Shown here piece after piece: positions 34,201 through 42,806 of a stretch of DNA of 64,000 nt. Source of the stretch: Streptomyces sp. CC0208 (GTDB taxonomy: Bacteria > Actinomycetota > Actinomycetes > Streptomycetales > Streptomycetaceae); assembly GCF_003443735.1 (NCBI RefSeq), contig NZ_CP031969.1:3782001-3846000 (forward strand), in the 5' to 3' direction. Made by a program: the position numbers and the translations under genes. Every line of letters starts with the position of its first letter. Position 1 is the first letter of the stretch. Under the pieces are notes generated by a model, which saw only the letters and a list, made by a program, of their open reading frames with translations, was not told where the DNA came from and made no database searches.

Positions 34201-35247
34201 TCAGCCCGCCCGCCCCGGCACCTCCTTCATCTCGTTCACGACCGCCCGCCGGGTGATCGCGACGGTGAAGGTCACGGTGCCCTTCTTGAAGGTCTCGCTC
34301 GGCTCGACCTGCACATTGCGCTCACCGAGGAACGCGTACGTCTTCCTGTCGAAGATCCACTCCGTGCGCTGCCCGCTCTGCTCGTCGAGCCGCGCGATGG
34401 CGACCCCGTGGCGCCCCACCGCGTCGACCGCGTCGTCCACCGCGACGACACCGGGGATCTCGGCGGCGGCCTTGTAGAGCGCGGCGGTGAGGTTGGCGGG
34501 CGGGTAGCTCTCGGTCAGCAGGTCGCCGATGGCGACGAAGGCGGCCTGGTCGCGGGGGACTTCGGGATCCCTGTTGGCGTCCGACTCCTGGTAGATCTTC
34601 CGCAGCAGGGCCCCGGGTTCCGTGGGCAGTCGGGCGAGCCGGTGGTAGGCCGAGCTGGGCGGGTTCGGTCCGGCCAGGGTGATGCCGTCCTCGCTCGTGT
34701 TGCCCGGCTCGATGAGCCAGCCGTTCCTGCCGTCGGGGGACATCCAGACCTGGCGGGAGTGCAGCTTCTCGCTGACCACCGTGGTCCTGTCGTCGACCGT
34801 CTTCGGGTAGGTGCTGGCGACCTTGGACGCGATGTAGAGGAACTGGTCGTCGCGCACGGCGGGTTCGGAGGTGTCGGCGGCGGCCAGGGAGATGTGGTCG
34901 AGCAGGCGGTCGGCGCCCTGGGCGTCGGCGGCGCCGATCCGGGTCGTCAGGGCGGGCCCGGTGGCCAGGGAGGTGTTCCCGTCCCCGCCGCCGGTGAGGG
35001 CGAGGCCGCCCACGACCGCGCCGGCCAGGGCACAGGCCAGCGCGGGCAGCAGGACCGCCCGGCGCAGGAACGGATTGCGGCGCGCGGGGACAACAGGGGT
35101 CGTACGCAGGTCTTCGCGGATCCGGACCATCATCTGCTCCTTGTGGAACTGGTGGCGGCCCGCCGGCAGATCCCGCTCCACGGAGGGCAGAAGACCCTGG
35201 GTCTCCGTCCACTCGGCCGGGTGCGGCTGGGAGGGGCTGGCGTTCAT
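34201..35247 (-). CDS. CU044_5270-family single-pass membrane protein (anti-sigma-like)
   Basis: 348 residues. A cytoplasmic N-terminus of about 60 residues (EWTETQGLLPSVERDLPAGR) precedes one membrane helix near residues 64-86 (AVLLPALACALAGAVVGGLA). A large extracytoplasmic domain follows, with RLARLPTEPGALL and a C-terminal beta region. Genes of this family are regularly paired with an ECF sigma factor gene. Here the start overlaps the sigma gene stop by 4 bp, so it is probably the sensor or inhibitor of that sigma factor. It lacks the HXXXCXXC zinc anti-sigma motif. Confidence 0.82.
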   Translation of the reverse strand: MNASPSQPHPAEWTETQGLLPSVERDLPAGRHQFHKEQMMVRIREDLRTTPVVPARRNPFLRRAVLLPALACALAGAVVGGLALTGGGDGNTSLATGPALTTRIGAADAQGADRLLDHISLAAADTSEPAVRDDQFLYIASKVASTYPKTVDDRTTVVSEKLHSRQVWMSPDGRNGWLIEPGNTSEDGITLAGPNPPSSAYHRLARLPTEPGALLRKIYQESDANRDPEVPRDQAAFVAIGDLLTESYPPANLTAALYKAAAEIPGVVAVDDAVDAVGRHGVAIARLDEQSGQRTEWIFDRKTYAFLGERNVQVEPSETFKKGTVTFTVAITRRAVVNEMKEVPGRAG

Positions 35248-35882
35248 CGGTTTCCTTCCTGTGCGGACCGGATCACGTAGTCGCGATCACCTGTTATCTG
35301 CCGGTTTGCGCTGCCGAGTTCCCGTCTTTTTCGCTCCAGTTCGGCCTCGGCGAGCTTGCGCAGCCTGCCGCGCGCCCGGGACAACCGGGAGCGGACGGTG
35401 CCTACGGGGATGCCGAGGGCCCGGGCGGCGTCGGCGTACTCCAGCCCCTCCCACAGACACAGCACCAGGACCTCGCGTTCGGGGCGCCGTAGGGAGGCGA
35501 GCGCGGTCAGTGTGGCGGCGATCCGGCGCCGGTCATCCACCCGGCCGGCGGTCTCCTCCGCGTGGTCGGCGACCTCCGCGACGCCCGCCGAGGCCGCCGC
35601 GCTCGCCGCGGCCCGGTAACGCCGGTTGCCGCGCCCGTGGGAGCGGGAGACGTTCGTGGCGATGCCGAGCAGCCAGGGCCGCAGGGAGCCCCCGTCGGCC
35701 TCGATCGAGTCCCGGCGCCGCCAGGCCTCCATGAAGGTCGCCGACATGACGTCCTCGGCCACGGACCAGTCGGCGGTCAGCCGGAAGGCGTGGTTGTACA
35801 CCGACCGGGCGCACTCGTCGTAGAGCTCGGCGAAGGCGTCCGGATCCCCGGCCCGTATCCGGGTTCGCATATCTGTGGTCAC
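35244..35882 (-). CDS. RNA polymerase sigma factor, ECF type
   Basis: A 212-residue alternative sigma factor with region 2 (DPDAFAELYDECARSVYNHA, then RLTADWSVAEDVMSATFMEAW) and region 4 (LRRPEREVLVLCLWEGLEYA and GIPVGTVRSRLSRARGRLR). The C-terminus extends about 30 residues past region 4 and is basic and polar. It is coupled to the CU044_5270 membrane protein, which likely controls it. Target promoters cannot be told from the window. Confidence 0.93.
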   Translation of the reverse strand: MTTDMRTRIRAGDPDAFAELYDECARSVYNHAFRLTADWSVAEDVMSATFMEAWRRRDSIEADGGSLRPWLLGIATNVSRSHGRGNRRYRAAASAAASAGVAEVADHAEETAGRVDDRRRIAATLTALASLRRPEREVLVLCLWEGLEYADAARALGIPVGTVRSRLSRARGRLRKLAEAELERKRRELGSANRQITGDRDYVIRSAQEGNR

Positions 35883-35968
35883 GCACTCAACTGCCCGACG
35901 GGATCATCGAGTTCCAGTGACTCACGTCACACTCTCCTCTCGCTCCCCTGTCAATGTTGTGCACTTTC

Positions 35969-35997
35969 TTGACGGCAGTCACCAGACAGCCTAATTT
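35969..35997 (+). promoter_or_regulatory. Promoter of the MHS transporter-hydrolase operon
   Basis: TTGACG (35969-35974), 17-bp spacer, TAATTT (35992-35997). A good match to the housekeeping consensus, 34 bp before the ATG at 36032. Confidence 0.75.
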
Positions 35998-36031
35998 CAC
36001 GGTGTCCTTCCCCCGCTCAAGGGAGAGCGCG

Positions 36032-37375
36032 ATGCCCCCGTCCCCCACCGCATCAGAACGCACCCGCCAACTCCGCCGAGTCGCCCTCTCCGGCCTCCTC
36101 GGCACCGCCGTCGAGTTCTACGACTTCCTCGTCTACGGCACCGTCGCCGCCCTCGTCTTCGGCGAACTGTTCTTCCCCGGCGCCGACCCCGCCGTGGGCA
36201 CGATCGCCGCGTTCGGCACCTTCGCCGCCGGATACGTGGCCCGCCCCATCGGCGGCATCGTCTTCGGACACTTCGGCGACCGCCTCGGCCGCAAGAACAT
36301 GCTGCTGCTCACCATGGGCCTGATGGGCGGCGCCAGCTTCCTCATCGGCCTGCTGCCCACGTACGACACCGTCGGCGTCTGGGCCCCGGTCCTGCTGATC
36401 ACCCTGCGCGTGGTCCAGGGCATCGCCATCGGCGGTGAATGGGGCGGTGCCACGCTCATGGTCGTCGAGCACGCGGGCGAGAAGCGCCGCGGACTGTGGT
36501 CCAGCTTCACGCAGATGGGAGCCCCGCTCGGCTCCCTGATCTCCGCCGCCGTGGTCGCGATGGTCTCCACCCTCCCCAAGGACCAGTTCGCGGCCTGGGG
36601 CTGGCGGGTGCCGTTCCTGCTGAGCGTCCTGCTGCTCGGTGTGGGCCTGTTCGTCCGCCTCAAGGTGGTCGAGAGTCCGCTGTTCGCCGAGGTGAAGAAG
36701 GACCGCGCCGAGTCCCGGCTGCCGATCCTCGACGTACTCAAGCGCCCCCGTCCCGTCCTGCTGGCCTGCTGCGTCGGCATCGGCGCCTTCACCGCCCAGT
36801 CCCTGCTGACCAGTTACCTGATCGCGTACGCCACCGGCATCGGCTATCCCCGCCCGCAGGTGCTCACCGCGCTCACCGTCTCCGCCGCGGTCGCCCTGGT
36901 CGTGCTGCCCTGCGCGTCCGCGCTCTCCGACCGGATCGGCCGCCGCCCGGTCGTCCTCACCGGCGCGATCCTGTCCGCCGCGACCGCCTTCCCGGTCCTC
37001 GCACTGGTCGACTCAAAGTCGTCGGGAGCGCTGATCCTGGCCGTCGTCATCGGCCACGGCATCTCCCAGTCGCTGATGTACGGCCCGCTGGGCGCCCTGT
37101 TCAGCGAGATGTTCGGCACCAGGGTCCGCTACACGGGCGCCTCCCTCGGCTACCAGGGCGCGACGCTGGTCGGCGCCGGCTTCTCCCCGATGATCGCCGG
37201 AAGCCTGGTCGCGAGCAGTGGCAACGGCACCCCCGTCGCCCTCCTGCTGTGCGGCGGCTCGCTGATCACCGCACTGACGGTGTGGTTCGTCCGCGAGACG
37301 AGCCGTACCTCACTCGGCGAGGACCCCACCCCCGACCTCCCCACCACCCCCCACACGGAGGAGATCACCGCATGA
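36032..37375 (+). CDS. MFS transporter, metabolite:H+ symporter (MHS/ShiA-like)
   Basis: A 447-residue 12-helix importer. The MHS signature is clear: VEFYDFLVYGTVAALVFGEL at the first helix, RPIGGIVFGHFGDRLGRKNM, and GGEWGGATLMVVEHAGEKRR after helix 4. Members import dicarboxylates, shikimate, betaines or similar; the solute here is unknown. The ATG is set by AAGGGAGAG. It is followed without gap by a secreted hydrolase (4-bp overlap), suggesting uptake of that enzyme's product. Confidence 0.92.
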   Translation: MPPSPTASERTRQLRRVALSGLLGTAVEFYDFLVYGTVAALVFGELFFPGADPAVGTIAAFGTFAAGYVARPIGGIVFGHFGDRLGRKNMLLLTMGLMGGASFLIGLLPTYDTVGVWAPVLLITLRVVQGIAIGGEWGGATLMVVEHAGEKRRGLWSSFTQMGAPLGSLISAAVVAMVSTLPKDQFAAWGWRVPFLLSVLLLGVGLFVRLKVVESPLFAEVKKDRAESRLPILDVLKRPRPVLLACCVGIGAFTAQSLLTSYLIAYATGIGYPRPQVLTALTVSAAVALVVLPCASALSDRIGRRPVVLTGAILSAATAFPVLALVDSKSSGALILAVVIGHGISQSLMYGPLGALFSEMFGTRVRYTGASLGYQGATLVGAGFSPMIAGSLVASSGNGTPVALLLCGGSLITALTVWFVRETSRTSLGEDPTPDLPTTPHTEEITA

Positions 37376-38742
37376 GGCACGCCACCCGCATCGCCTGCGC
37401 GACGGCGCTTCTGCTCACCCTCACCGCCGTACCCGCGGCGGCGGCCACCACCGACACCACCACCCACGTGGACGGCCAACTCCCCTCCGGCGCAACGTAC
37501 ATGATGGACGTCCCCGCCAACTGGAACGGCACCGTCCTCCTGTTCAGCCACGGCTACAACGCGGGCCCCGCCAACCCCGCCCAGGACGCTCCGGACGCGG
37601 CCACCAAGCCCCTGCTCCTCCAGCAGGGTTACGCCCTCATCGGCTCCTCGTACGCGTCCACCGGCTGGGCGGTCACCGACGCGGTCCCCGACCAGATGGC
37701 CACCCTGAAGGCCTTCACCGCCCGCTTCGGCCAGGCCTCCCGCACCCTCGCCTGGGGACGGTCGTACGGCGGCCTGGTCACCACGGCGATAGCCGAACGC
37801 CACCCGGACGAGATCGACGGCTCGCTCTCCATGTGCGGCCTGGTCCACGGCGGCGTCGCCAACTGGAACAACACCCTGGACCCGGTCTTCGCCCTCAAGA
37901 CACTCCTGGGCTCCGACGTCCCCCTGGTCAACCTCCCGACGCAGCAGGCCGCCACCGACGCGGCGAACACCCTCACCACCACGGTCGACTCCGCCCAGAC
38001 GACGCCCGAGGGCCGCGCCCGCATAGCCCTCGCCGCCGCCCTGCACAACATCCCGGTCTGGAACGCCCCCACCCAGACCCGCCCCGCCGCCAACGACTGG
38101 GACACCCAGCAGGCCAACCAGTACGACGCCGTCAAGGGCCTGCTGAAGATCGCCGCCTTCAACCGGCGCCAGGAGGCCGAGACCCGCGCGGGCGGCAACA
38201 TGTCCTGGAACACCGGCATCGACTACGCCCGCCTGCTCGAAAAGTCCTCCGTCCGCAAGGAGGTCACCGAGCTGTACAAGAAGGCGGGCCTCTCCCTGAC
38301 CAAGGACCTGGCCGCCCTCAACCGGGCCCCGCGCATCAAGGCGGACCAGAACGCCGTGACGTGGATGAGCAGCACGAGCTCCTTCACCGGCCGCCTGACC
38401 AAGCCCCAACTCTCCATCCACACCATCGGCGACCCCCTGGTCCCCGTCCAGACGGAGAGCGCCCTGCGCCGAGCGGCGACGGCCGCAGGATCCGCCTCCC
38501 TCCTCCGCCAGGCCTACGTCGACAACGCCGGCCACTGCTCCTTCAGCACCGCCGAACAACTGGCCGCCCTCCACACCCTGGAGGACCGCGTGACCACCGG
38601 CAGCTGGCAGGGCACCGACCCGGCGTCCCTCAACGCCCGCGCCACAGCGGCCGACCCCACCACCCCCGCCCGCTACGTCCGGTACCACCCCACCCCCTAC
38701 CTCCGCCCCTACGACCTTGCCCACCCCGACGACCGCCGATGA
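37372..38742 (+). CDS. Secreted alpha/beta hydrolase
   Basis: A 456-residue exported enzyme with signal peptide to about residue 24 (LTAVPAAA). The fold is an alpha/beta hydrolase with nucleophile S131 in GRSYGG, a probable acid in IGDPLVP and a histidine in NAGHCSF. The oxyanion side is LLFSHGYNAG. It resembles tannase- or DUF6351-like bacterial esterases in layout, but I cannot name the substrate. It is coupled to the MHS importer upstream (ATGA), so it may release an acid that the transporter takes up. Confidence 0.85.
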   Translation: MRHATRIACATALLLTLTAVPAAAATTDTTTHVDGQLPSGATYMMDVPANWNGTVLLFSHGYNAGPANPAQDAPDAATKPLLLQQGYALIGSSYASTGWAVTDAVPDQMATLKAFTARFGQASRTLAWGRSYGGLVTTAIAERHPDEIDGSLSMCGLVHGGVANWNNTLDPVFALKTLLGSDVPLVNLPTQQAATDAANTLTTTVDSAQTTPEGRARIALAAALHNIPVWNAPTQTRPAANDWDTQQANQYDAVKGLLKIAAFNRRQEAETRAGGNMSWNTGIDYARLLEKSSVRKEVTELYKKAGLSLTKDLAALNRAPRIKADQNAVTWMSSTSSFTGRLTKPQLSIHTIGDPLVPVQTESALRRAATAAGSASLLRQAYVDNAGHCSFSTAEQLAALHTLEDRVTTGSWQGTDPASLNARATAADPTTPARYVRYHPTPYLRPYDLAHPDDRR

Positions 38743-38794
38743 CCTCGTACGACCGCCTGCCCCACGCTCGGCGGGCGGTCGTACTCTTGCCCCC

Positions 38795-39637
38795 GTGGAG
38801 GACGACGACATCCTGGACACCGCGGAGGGGCCGCAGCCGCGCCCGCAGTCGCTCATGCTCACCTTCTTCGGCAACCACGTCCTGGAGGAGGGAAACCTGG
38901 CCGTTTACTCGGGCAGCATCATCGACGTCCTGGCCCGCGTGGGCGTGGGCGAACAGGCCGTACGCTCCACCCTCACCCGCATGGTCAACCGGGGCCTGCT
39001 CCAGCGTCAGCGCGAGGGCCGCAAGATGTTCTTCGGGCTGACCCCGCAGGCCACCCGGGTCCTGATCGACGGCCGTACCCGCATCTGGAAGCAGGGCGCC
39101 GTCAACGACGACTGGGACGGCTCCTGGACCCTGCTCGGCTTCTCCCTGCCCGACTCCTGGAAACGCCAGCGCCACGACCTGCGCTCACGCCTGACCTGGT
39201 CCGGATTCGGCGCCCTGTACAGCGGCCTGTGGATCGCCCCCGGCCAGGTGGACGTCTCCGCGGTGGTCACCGACCTCGGCCTCACCGCCCACGTCAAGAT
39301 CTTCCACGCCAAGGCCGCCGAGGTGACCGACATCGAGCAGATGATCCGCGACACCTGGGACCTGGAGTCCATCGCCGCCCGCTACGTGGCCTTCGACAAG
39401 CGCTGGACCTCCCACCTGGGCAACGGCACCGACGACGACCCCATCGGCACCCGCCTCCGCCTGGTCAGCGACTGGCTCCGCACCATCCGCACGGACCCGC
39501 GACTCCCGGCCCGCCACCTCCCCCCGGCCTGGCCGGCCCGCACCGCCCAGGAAACCTTCCACCGAGTCGCGAACCAGACCCACCCGGCCCTGGAGGCGGC
39601 CCGCACGACACTGGAGACGATCCCCTTGCTGCCGTAG
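38795..39637 (+). CDS. PaaX-family transcriptional regulator
   Basis: A 280-residue regulator. The winged helix (SGSIIDVLARVGVGEQAVRS, then TLTRMVNRGLLQRQREGRK) and the middle and C-terminal PaaX domains (DGSWTLLGFSLPDSWKRQRH; SGLWIAPGQVD) are visible. PaaX members sense aryl-CoA thioesters in other bacteria. The start is taken as GTG at 38795. TACTCT lies 7 bp upstream and no ribosome site is present, which suggests a leaderless message; ATG/GTG at 38717 would overlap the hydrolase. No phenylacetate genes are nearby, so the target is unknown, perhaps the preceding hydrolase-transporter pair. Confidence 0.85.
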   Translation: MEDDDILDTAEGPQPRPQSLMLTFFGNHVLEEGNLAVYSGSIIDVLARVGVGEQAVRSTLTRMVNRGLLQRQREGRKMFFGLTPQATRVLIDGRTRIWKQGAVNDDWDGSWTLLGFSLPDSWKRQRHDLRSRLTWSGFGALYSGLWIAPGQVDVSAVVTDLGLTAHVKIFHAKAAEVTDIEQMIRDTWDLESIAARYVAFDKRWTSHLGNGTDDDPIGTRLRLVSDWLRTIRTDPRLPARHLPPAWPARTAQETFHRVANQTHPALEAARTTLETIPLLP

Positions 39638-39642
39638 GCCAG

Positions 39643-39672
39643 TGGGGGCTGGTCTCGCAGTTCCCGCGTCGG
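39643..39672 (-). repeat. Dispersed intergenic repeat, copy 2 (reverse)
   Basis: On the minus strand it reads CCGACGCGGGAACTGCGAGA followed by CCAGCCCCCAC. It starts 6 bp after the PaaX gene stop. Confidence 0.55.
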
Positions 39673-39881
39673 AATGGGCCGTGGACCGTTGGCCGCGTAC
39701 GGCGGTAAGGGGACGGGGTGGGGGGTGTCCGCCCGCAGCGGCCGGCGTCCGTTACAGAGCACTGCTCAAGTGACCGAGCCGCCGGACCGAGGACGGATAC
39801 CCCCCACCCCGGCCCCGACCCAAACCACACCGCACGCGCTACACCAGCCCCCACCGAACCCGCAGCTGCGCCGCAGGCATC

Positions 39882-39907
39882 AGGGGCGCGGGGAACTGCG
39901 CACAAAC
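39882..39907 (+). repeat. Dispersed intergenic repeat, copy 3
   Basis: AGGGGCGCGGGGAACTGCGC followed by ACAAAC, 33 bp before the stop of the minus-strand histidine kinase. It is closely similar to copy 1 at 6246. Confidence 0.6.
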
Positions 39908-39939
39908 ACCCGCCCCCACCAACCCGCACAAACAACCGC

Positions 39940-41364
39940 TCAACCGCCAGCCGCACCCCCACCCACACTGAACCCAATCCCCGCCCCACCCCCCTCCCGA
40001 GGAAACGCAAACGGCGCCCCCCCATGCGACAGCGCAACCTCTCGCACGATCGACAACCCCAACCCCGACCCCGGCAACGACCGCGCGTCCGCCGCCCGGT
40101 AGAACCGGTCGAACACCCGCACAAGATCGGCCTCAGCGATCCCCGGCCCCCGGTCCAGCACTTCCACCCGCACCGGCCCGGCCACCGTGAACCCCGACAC
40201 CGAGATCTCGATCGGAGCAGTACCGTCCCGGTCGAACTTCACCGCGTTCTCGACCAGGTTCGACAGGGCCCGCTGCAGCATCCCCGGCCGCCCGTCCGTC
40301 ACCGTCGACCCCTTCGCGTGCACCACGATCTCCCGCCCGGTCCGCCGCCGGGCCAGCCCCGCCACCTCCTCCGCGAGATCGGCCAGATCCACCCGCTGCG
40401 GCGGCTCGTTGTCCGACTGCCCCGCCGCGAGGTCGACCAGCTCGTTGACCAGATCGGTCAACTCCCGTGCCTCCTGCGTGAGATCGGCGACGAGGTCCTC
40501 GCGCGTGGCGGGCGGCAGCTCGTCGATCCGCCGCAGCAGCGAGATGTTGGTGCGCAACGACGTGAGCGGCGTCCGCAACTCGTGCCCCGCGTCCTGGACC
40601 AGCCGCCGCTGGTCCTCCTCGGACTGCGCGAGCCGCCCCAGCATCCGGTCGAAGGCCCGTCCGAGCCGCCCCACCTCGTCGTAACCGGTGACCGGCACCT
40701 CGATCCCCAGCCGCCGGGTCCGTGCCACGTCCTCCGCGGCGGAGGTGAGGATGACCAGCCGCCGGGTGATCCGCCGGGCCAGCCACCACCCGAACAGGCC
40801 GGCGCCCACCACGACCGCCACCATGAGCAGAAACGTCCGCTGCTGAAGGGCCCGCAGCAGATCCTCGGTGTCACTGAACTCCTGGGCGACCTGCACCGCG
40901 CCCCGCCCGCCCCCCAGCGAGACGGTCGCGACCCGGTACACGTCGCTGCCGACCGAAACCTCCTTGTGCAGCACCATCCGCCCGGCCGGACCGGCGACCG
41001 CGATCCGCCGGTCGCCGGAGACCACCGGCAGCCCGGGCCGCCCGGGATCGGCAACCGCCCCGGTGGGCCCCAGCACCTGCACGTCCGTACGGGCGGGCCG
41101 CACCAGGTCGTGCCCCGGCGCCGAGGACGAGAAGTCCTCCGGCGCCATCCGGTGCTGACTCACCTCGTCCCGGAGATCCTGCACGACCTGGTCGAACACC
41201 GACTCCTGGTCCACCCGCACCAGCCGGGCGGCCGCGCTGTAGGACAGCACACCGACGAGCACGGTCACCGCGGCCGTCACCGCGGCGAAGGACACCGCGA
41301 ACGTGGTCCGCAGAGACAGCAGCCGGGGCCGCGGCCGGGCCCACAGTCGAGCCAGCCGCCCCAC
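39940..41364 (-). CDS. Two-component sensor histidine kinase
   Basis: A 474-residue HisKA-type kinase. N-terminal helix (FAVSFAAVTAAVTVLVGVLS), an extracytoplasmic sensor of about 115 residues, second helix (TFLLMVAVVVGAGLFGWWLA), HAMP linker, H-box DAGHELRTPLTSLRT, N-box LSNLVENAVKFD, and G-boxes DRGPGIAEAD and GSGLGLSIV. The C-terminus ends in a Gly-rich stretch. It starts immediately after the response-regulator stop, so they form one unit. The stimulus is unknown. Confidence 0.95.
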   Translation of the reverse strand: MGRLARLWARPRPRLLSLRTTFAVSFAAVTAAVTVLVGVLSYSAAARLVRVDQESVFDQVVQDLRDEVSQHRMAPEDFSSSAPGHDLVRPARTDVQVLGPTGAVADPGRPGLPVVSGDRRIAVAGPAGRMVLHKEVSVGSDVYRVATVSLGGGRGAVQVAQEFSDTEDLLRALQQRTFLLMVAVVVGAGLFGWWLARRITRRLVILTSAAEDVARTRRLGIEVPVTGYDEVGRLGRAFDRMLGRLAQSEEDQRRLVQDAGHELRTPLTSLRTNISLLRRIDELPPATREDLVADLTQEARELTDLVNELVDLAAGQSDNEPPQRVDLADLAEEVAGLARRRTGREIVVHAKGSTVTDGRPGMLQRALSNLVENAVKFDRDGTAPIEISVSGFTVAGPVRVEVLDRGPGIAEADLVRVFDRFYRAADARSLPGSGLGLSIVREVALSHGGAPFAFPREGGGAGIGFSVGGGAAGG

Positions 41365-42090
41365 TCAGTCCTCCCGGAGCACGTAACCCACGCCACGCAC
41401 CGTGTGGATCAGCTGCGGCGCGCCGGGCTCGTCGAGCTTGCGGCGCAGATAGCCGACGTAGACGGCGAGGTTCTTGGAGCCGGGCCCGAAGTCGTAGCCC
41501 CAGATGCGGTCGTAGATCGTCGAGTGGTCGAGCACGATGCCCGCGTTGCGCACGAGCAGCTCCAGCAGCTCGAACTCGGTACGGGTCAGCTCCAGCTCGC
41601 GCGTCCCCCGCCAGGCCCGCCGCGCCTGGATGTCCATGCGCAGCCCGGCCGCCTCGATCCGCCCCTGCGGCAGCTCGGGCGCGACGGCCTTGGGAGCGGC
41701 GCCGACCGGGGCCATCCCGTCGGGGCTGGTCCGCCGCAGCAGGGCCCTCAGCCGGGCGAAGACCTCCTCGACGTCGAAGGGCTTGACCACGTAGTCGTCG
41801 GCGCCCGCGTCCAGGCCGGCGATCCGGTCCTGGGTCTCCACGAGCGCCGTCAGCATGAGGATCGGCGTACGGTCGCCCTCGGCGCGCAGCACCCGGCAGA
41901 CCTGGAGTCCGTCGATCCCGGGCATCATCACGTCGAGGACGAGCACGTCCGGCGGCGTCTTGTGGGCCTGCGCCAGCGCCTCGACCCCGTCGGCGACCGC
42001 GGTGACCTGGTAGCCCTCCAGGGTCAGGGCGCGCTCCAGGGCGTGGCGGATGGCGCGGTCGTCTTCGGCGAGCAGCACATTTGGGGGCAC
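41365..42090 (-). CDS. OmpR-family response regulator
   Basis: About 241 residues. The receiver domain (NVLLAEDDRAIRHALERAL) has its phospho-accepting aspartate in VLVLDVMMPGIDG and the conserved lysine in VVKPFD. The winged-helix output domain ends IHTVRGVGYVLRED. GTG at 42090 is used; a GAGGAG site touches it, so GTG at 42078 or an upstream ATG at 42141 could be the real start. It is the first gene of the two-component unit with the kinase directly downstream. Confidence 0.92.
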   Translation of the reverse strand: MPPNVLLAEDDRAIRHALERALTLEGYQVTAVADGVEALAQAHKTPPDVLVLDVMMPGIDGLQVCRVLRAEGDRTPILMLTALVETQDRIAGLDAGADDYVVKPFDVEEVFARLRALLRRTSPDGMAPVGAAPKAVAPELPQGRIEAAGLRMDIQARRAWRGTRELELTRTEFELLELLVRNAGIVLDHSTIYDRIWGYDFGPGSKNLAVYVGYLRRKLDEPGAPQLIHTVRGVGYVLRED

Positions 42091-42164
42091 CTCCTCAGTG
42101 TGCCGTGCCCCCCGAGTCGTACGACGTGATGAGCAGCTCACCGGCCGCCCTTCTTACTGGCCTC

Positions 42165-42806
42165 TCACCCCGCCGGACGCAACGCGGCGAGCTGCTCCTC
42201 GAACGGCACCACGGCCGAGAACGCGTCGGCCCGGGCCGCACGCGGCGCACGACCGGCCGGTACCTCGGCCGACACTCCGCCCGACACTCCGCCCGACAGG
42301 CCTGCCATCAGCGCGGCCAGTTCCCCGGCCGCCCGCTCGATCCGCCCGTCCAGCCCCTCGGCGCCCCAGTCCTCCGACGCGGCGTACACCCCGGTCGGCA
42401 CGACGACGGCCTTCAGATAGGCGAAGAGCGGCCGCAGCGCGTGTTCCAGCACCAGCGAATGCCGGGCCGAGCCACCGGTCGCCGCGATCAGCACCGGCTT
42501 GCCCGCCAGCGCCTCCGGGTCGAGCACGTCGAAGAACGACTTGAAGAGTCCGCTGTACGACGCCGAGAACACCGGGGTCACGACGATCAGCCCGTCGGCC
42601 GCGGCCACCGCCTCCTGCGCGGCGGCCAGGGCCCGGCCCGGGAAACCGTTGGTGAAGTTCTGCGCGATCTCCACGGCGAGTTCCCGCAACTCCACGACCT
42701 GCGTGTCCACCTCGGCCGCGCGCCCCACGGCGGCGGCCAGCCGGTCTCCCAGCAGGCGCGTGGACGACGGGACGCTCAGCCCCGCGGACACGACGACGAG
42801 CTTCAT
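42165..42806 (-). CDS. NADPH-dependent FMN reductase (CE1759/MsuE-like)
   Basis: A 213-residue flavodoxin-like reductase (VVVSAGLSVPSSTRLLGDRL, PVFSASYSGLFKSFFDVLD, LIAATGGSARHS). It supplies reduced flavin, here almost certainly to the LLM oxidoreductase with which it overlaps by 4 bp. A short Gly/Val/Ser repeat (GGVSGGVSAEV), encoded by tandem 12-bp units, interrupts the C-terminal part near residue 175. Confidence 0.92.
   Translation of the reverse strand: MKLVVVSAGLSVPSSTRLLGDRLAAAVGRAAEVDTQVVELRELAVEIAQNFTNGFPGRALAAAQEAVAAADGLIVVTPVFSASYSGLFKSFFDVLDPEALAGKPVLIAATGGSARHSLVLEHALRPLFAYLKAVVVPTGVYAASEDWGAEGLDGRIERAAGELAALMAGLSGGVSGGVSAEVPAGRAPRAARADAFSAVVPFEEQLAALRPAG

Larger units (their letters stand above)
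39638..39939. other. Gap between convergent genes with repeats and a long inverted repeat
   Basis: About 300 bp with no gene. It holds two copies of the dispersed intergenic repeat (39643-39672 reverse, 39882-39907 forward). It also holds an 18-bp inverted repeat: 39714-39731 (CGGGGTGGGGGGTGTCCG) with 39794-39811 (CGGATACCCCCCACCCCG), one G-T pair and a 62-base loop. The 3' part is C-rich and low in complexity. It probably terminates both flanking genes. Confidence 0.6.
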
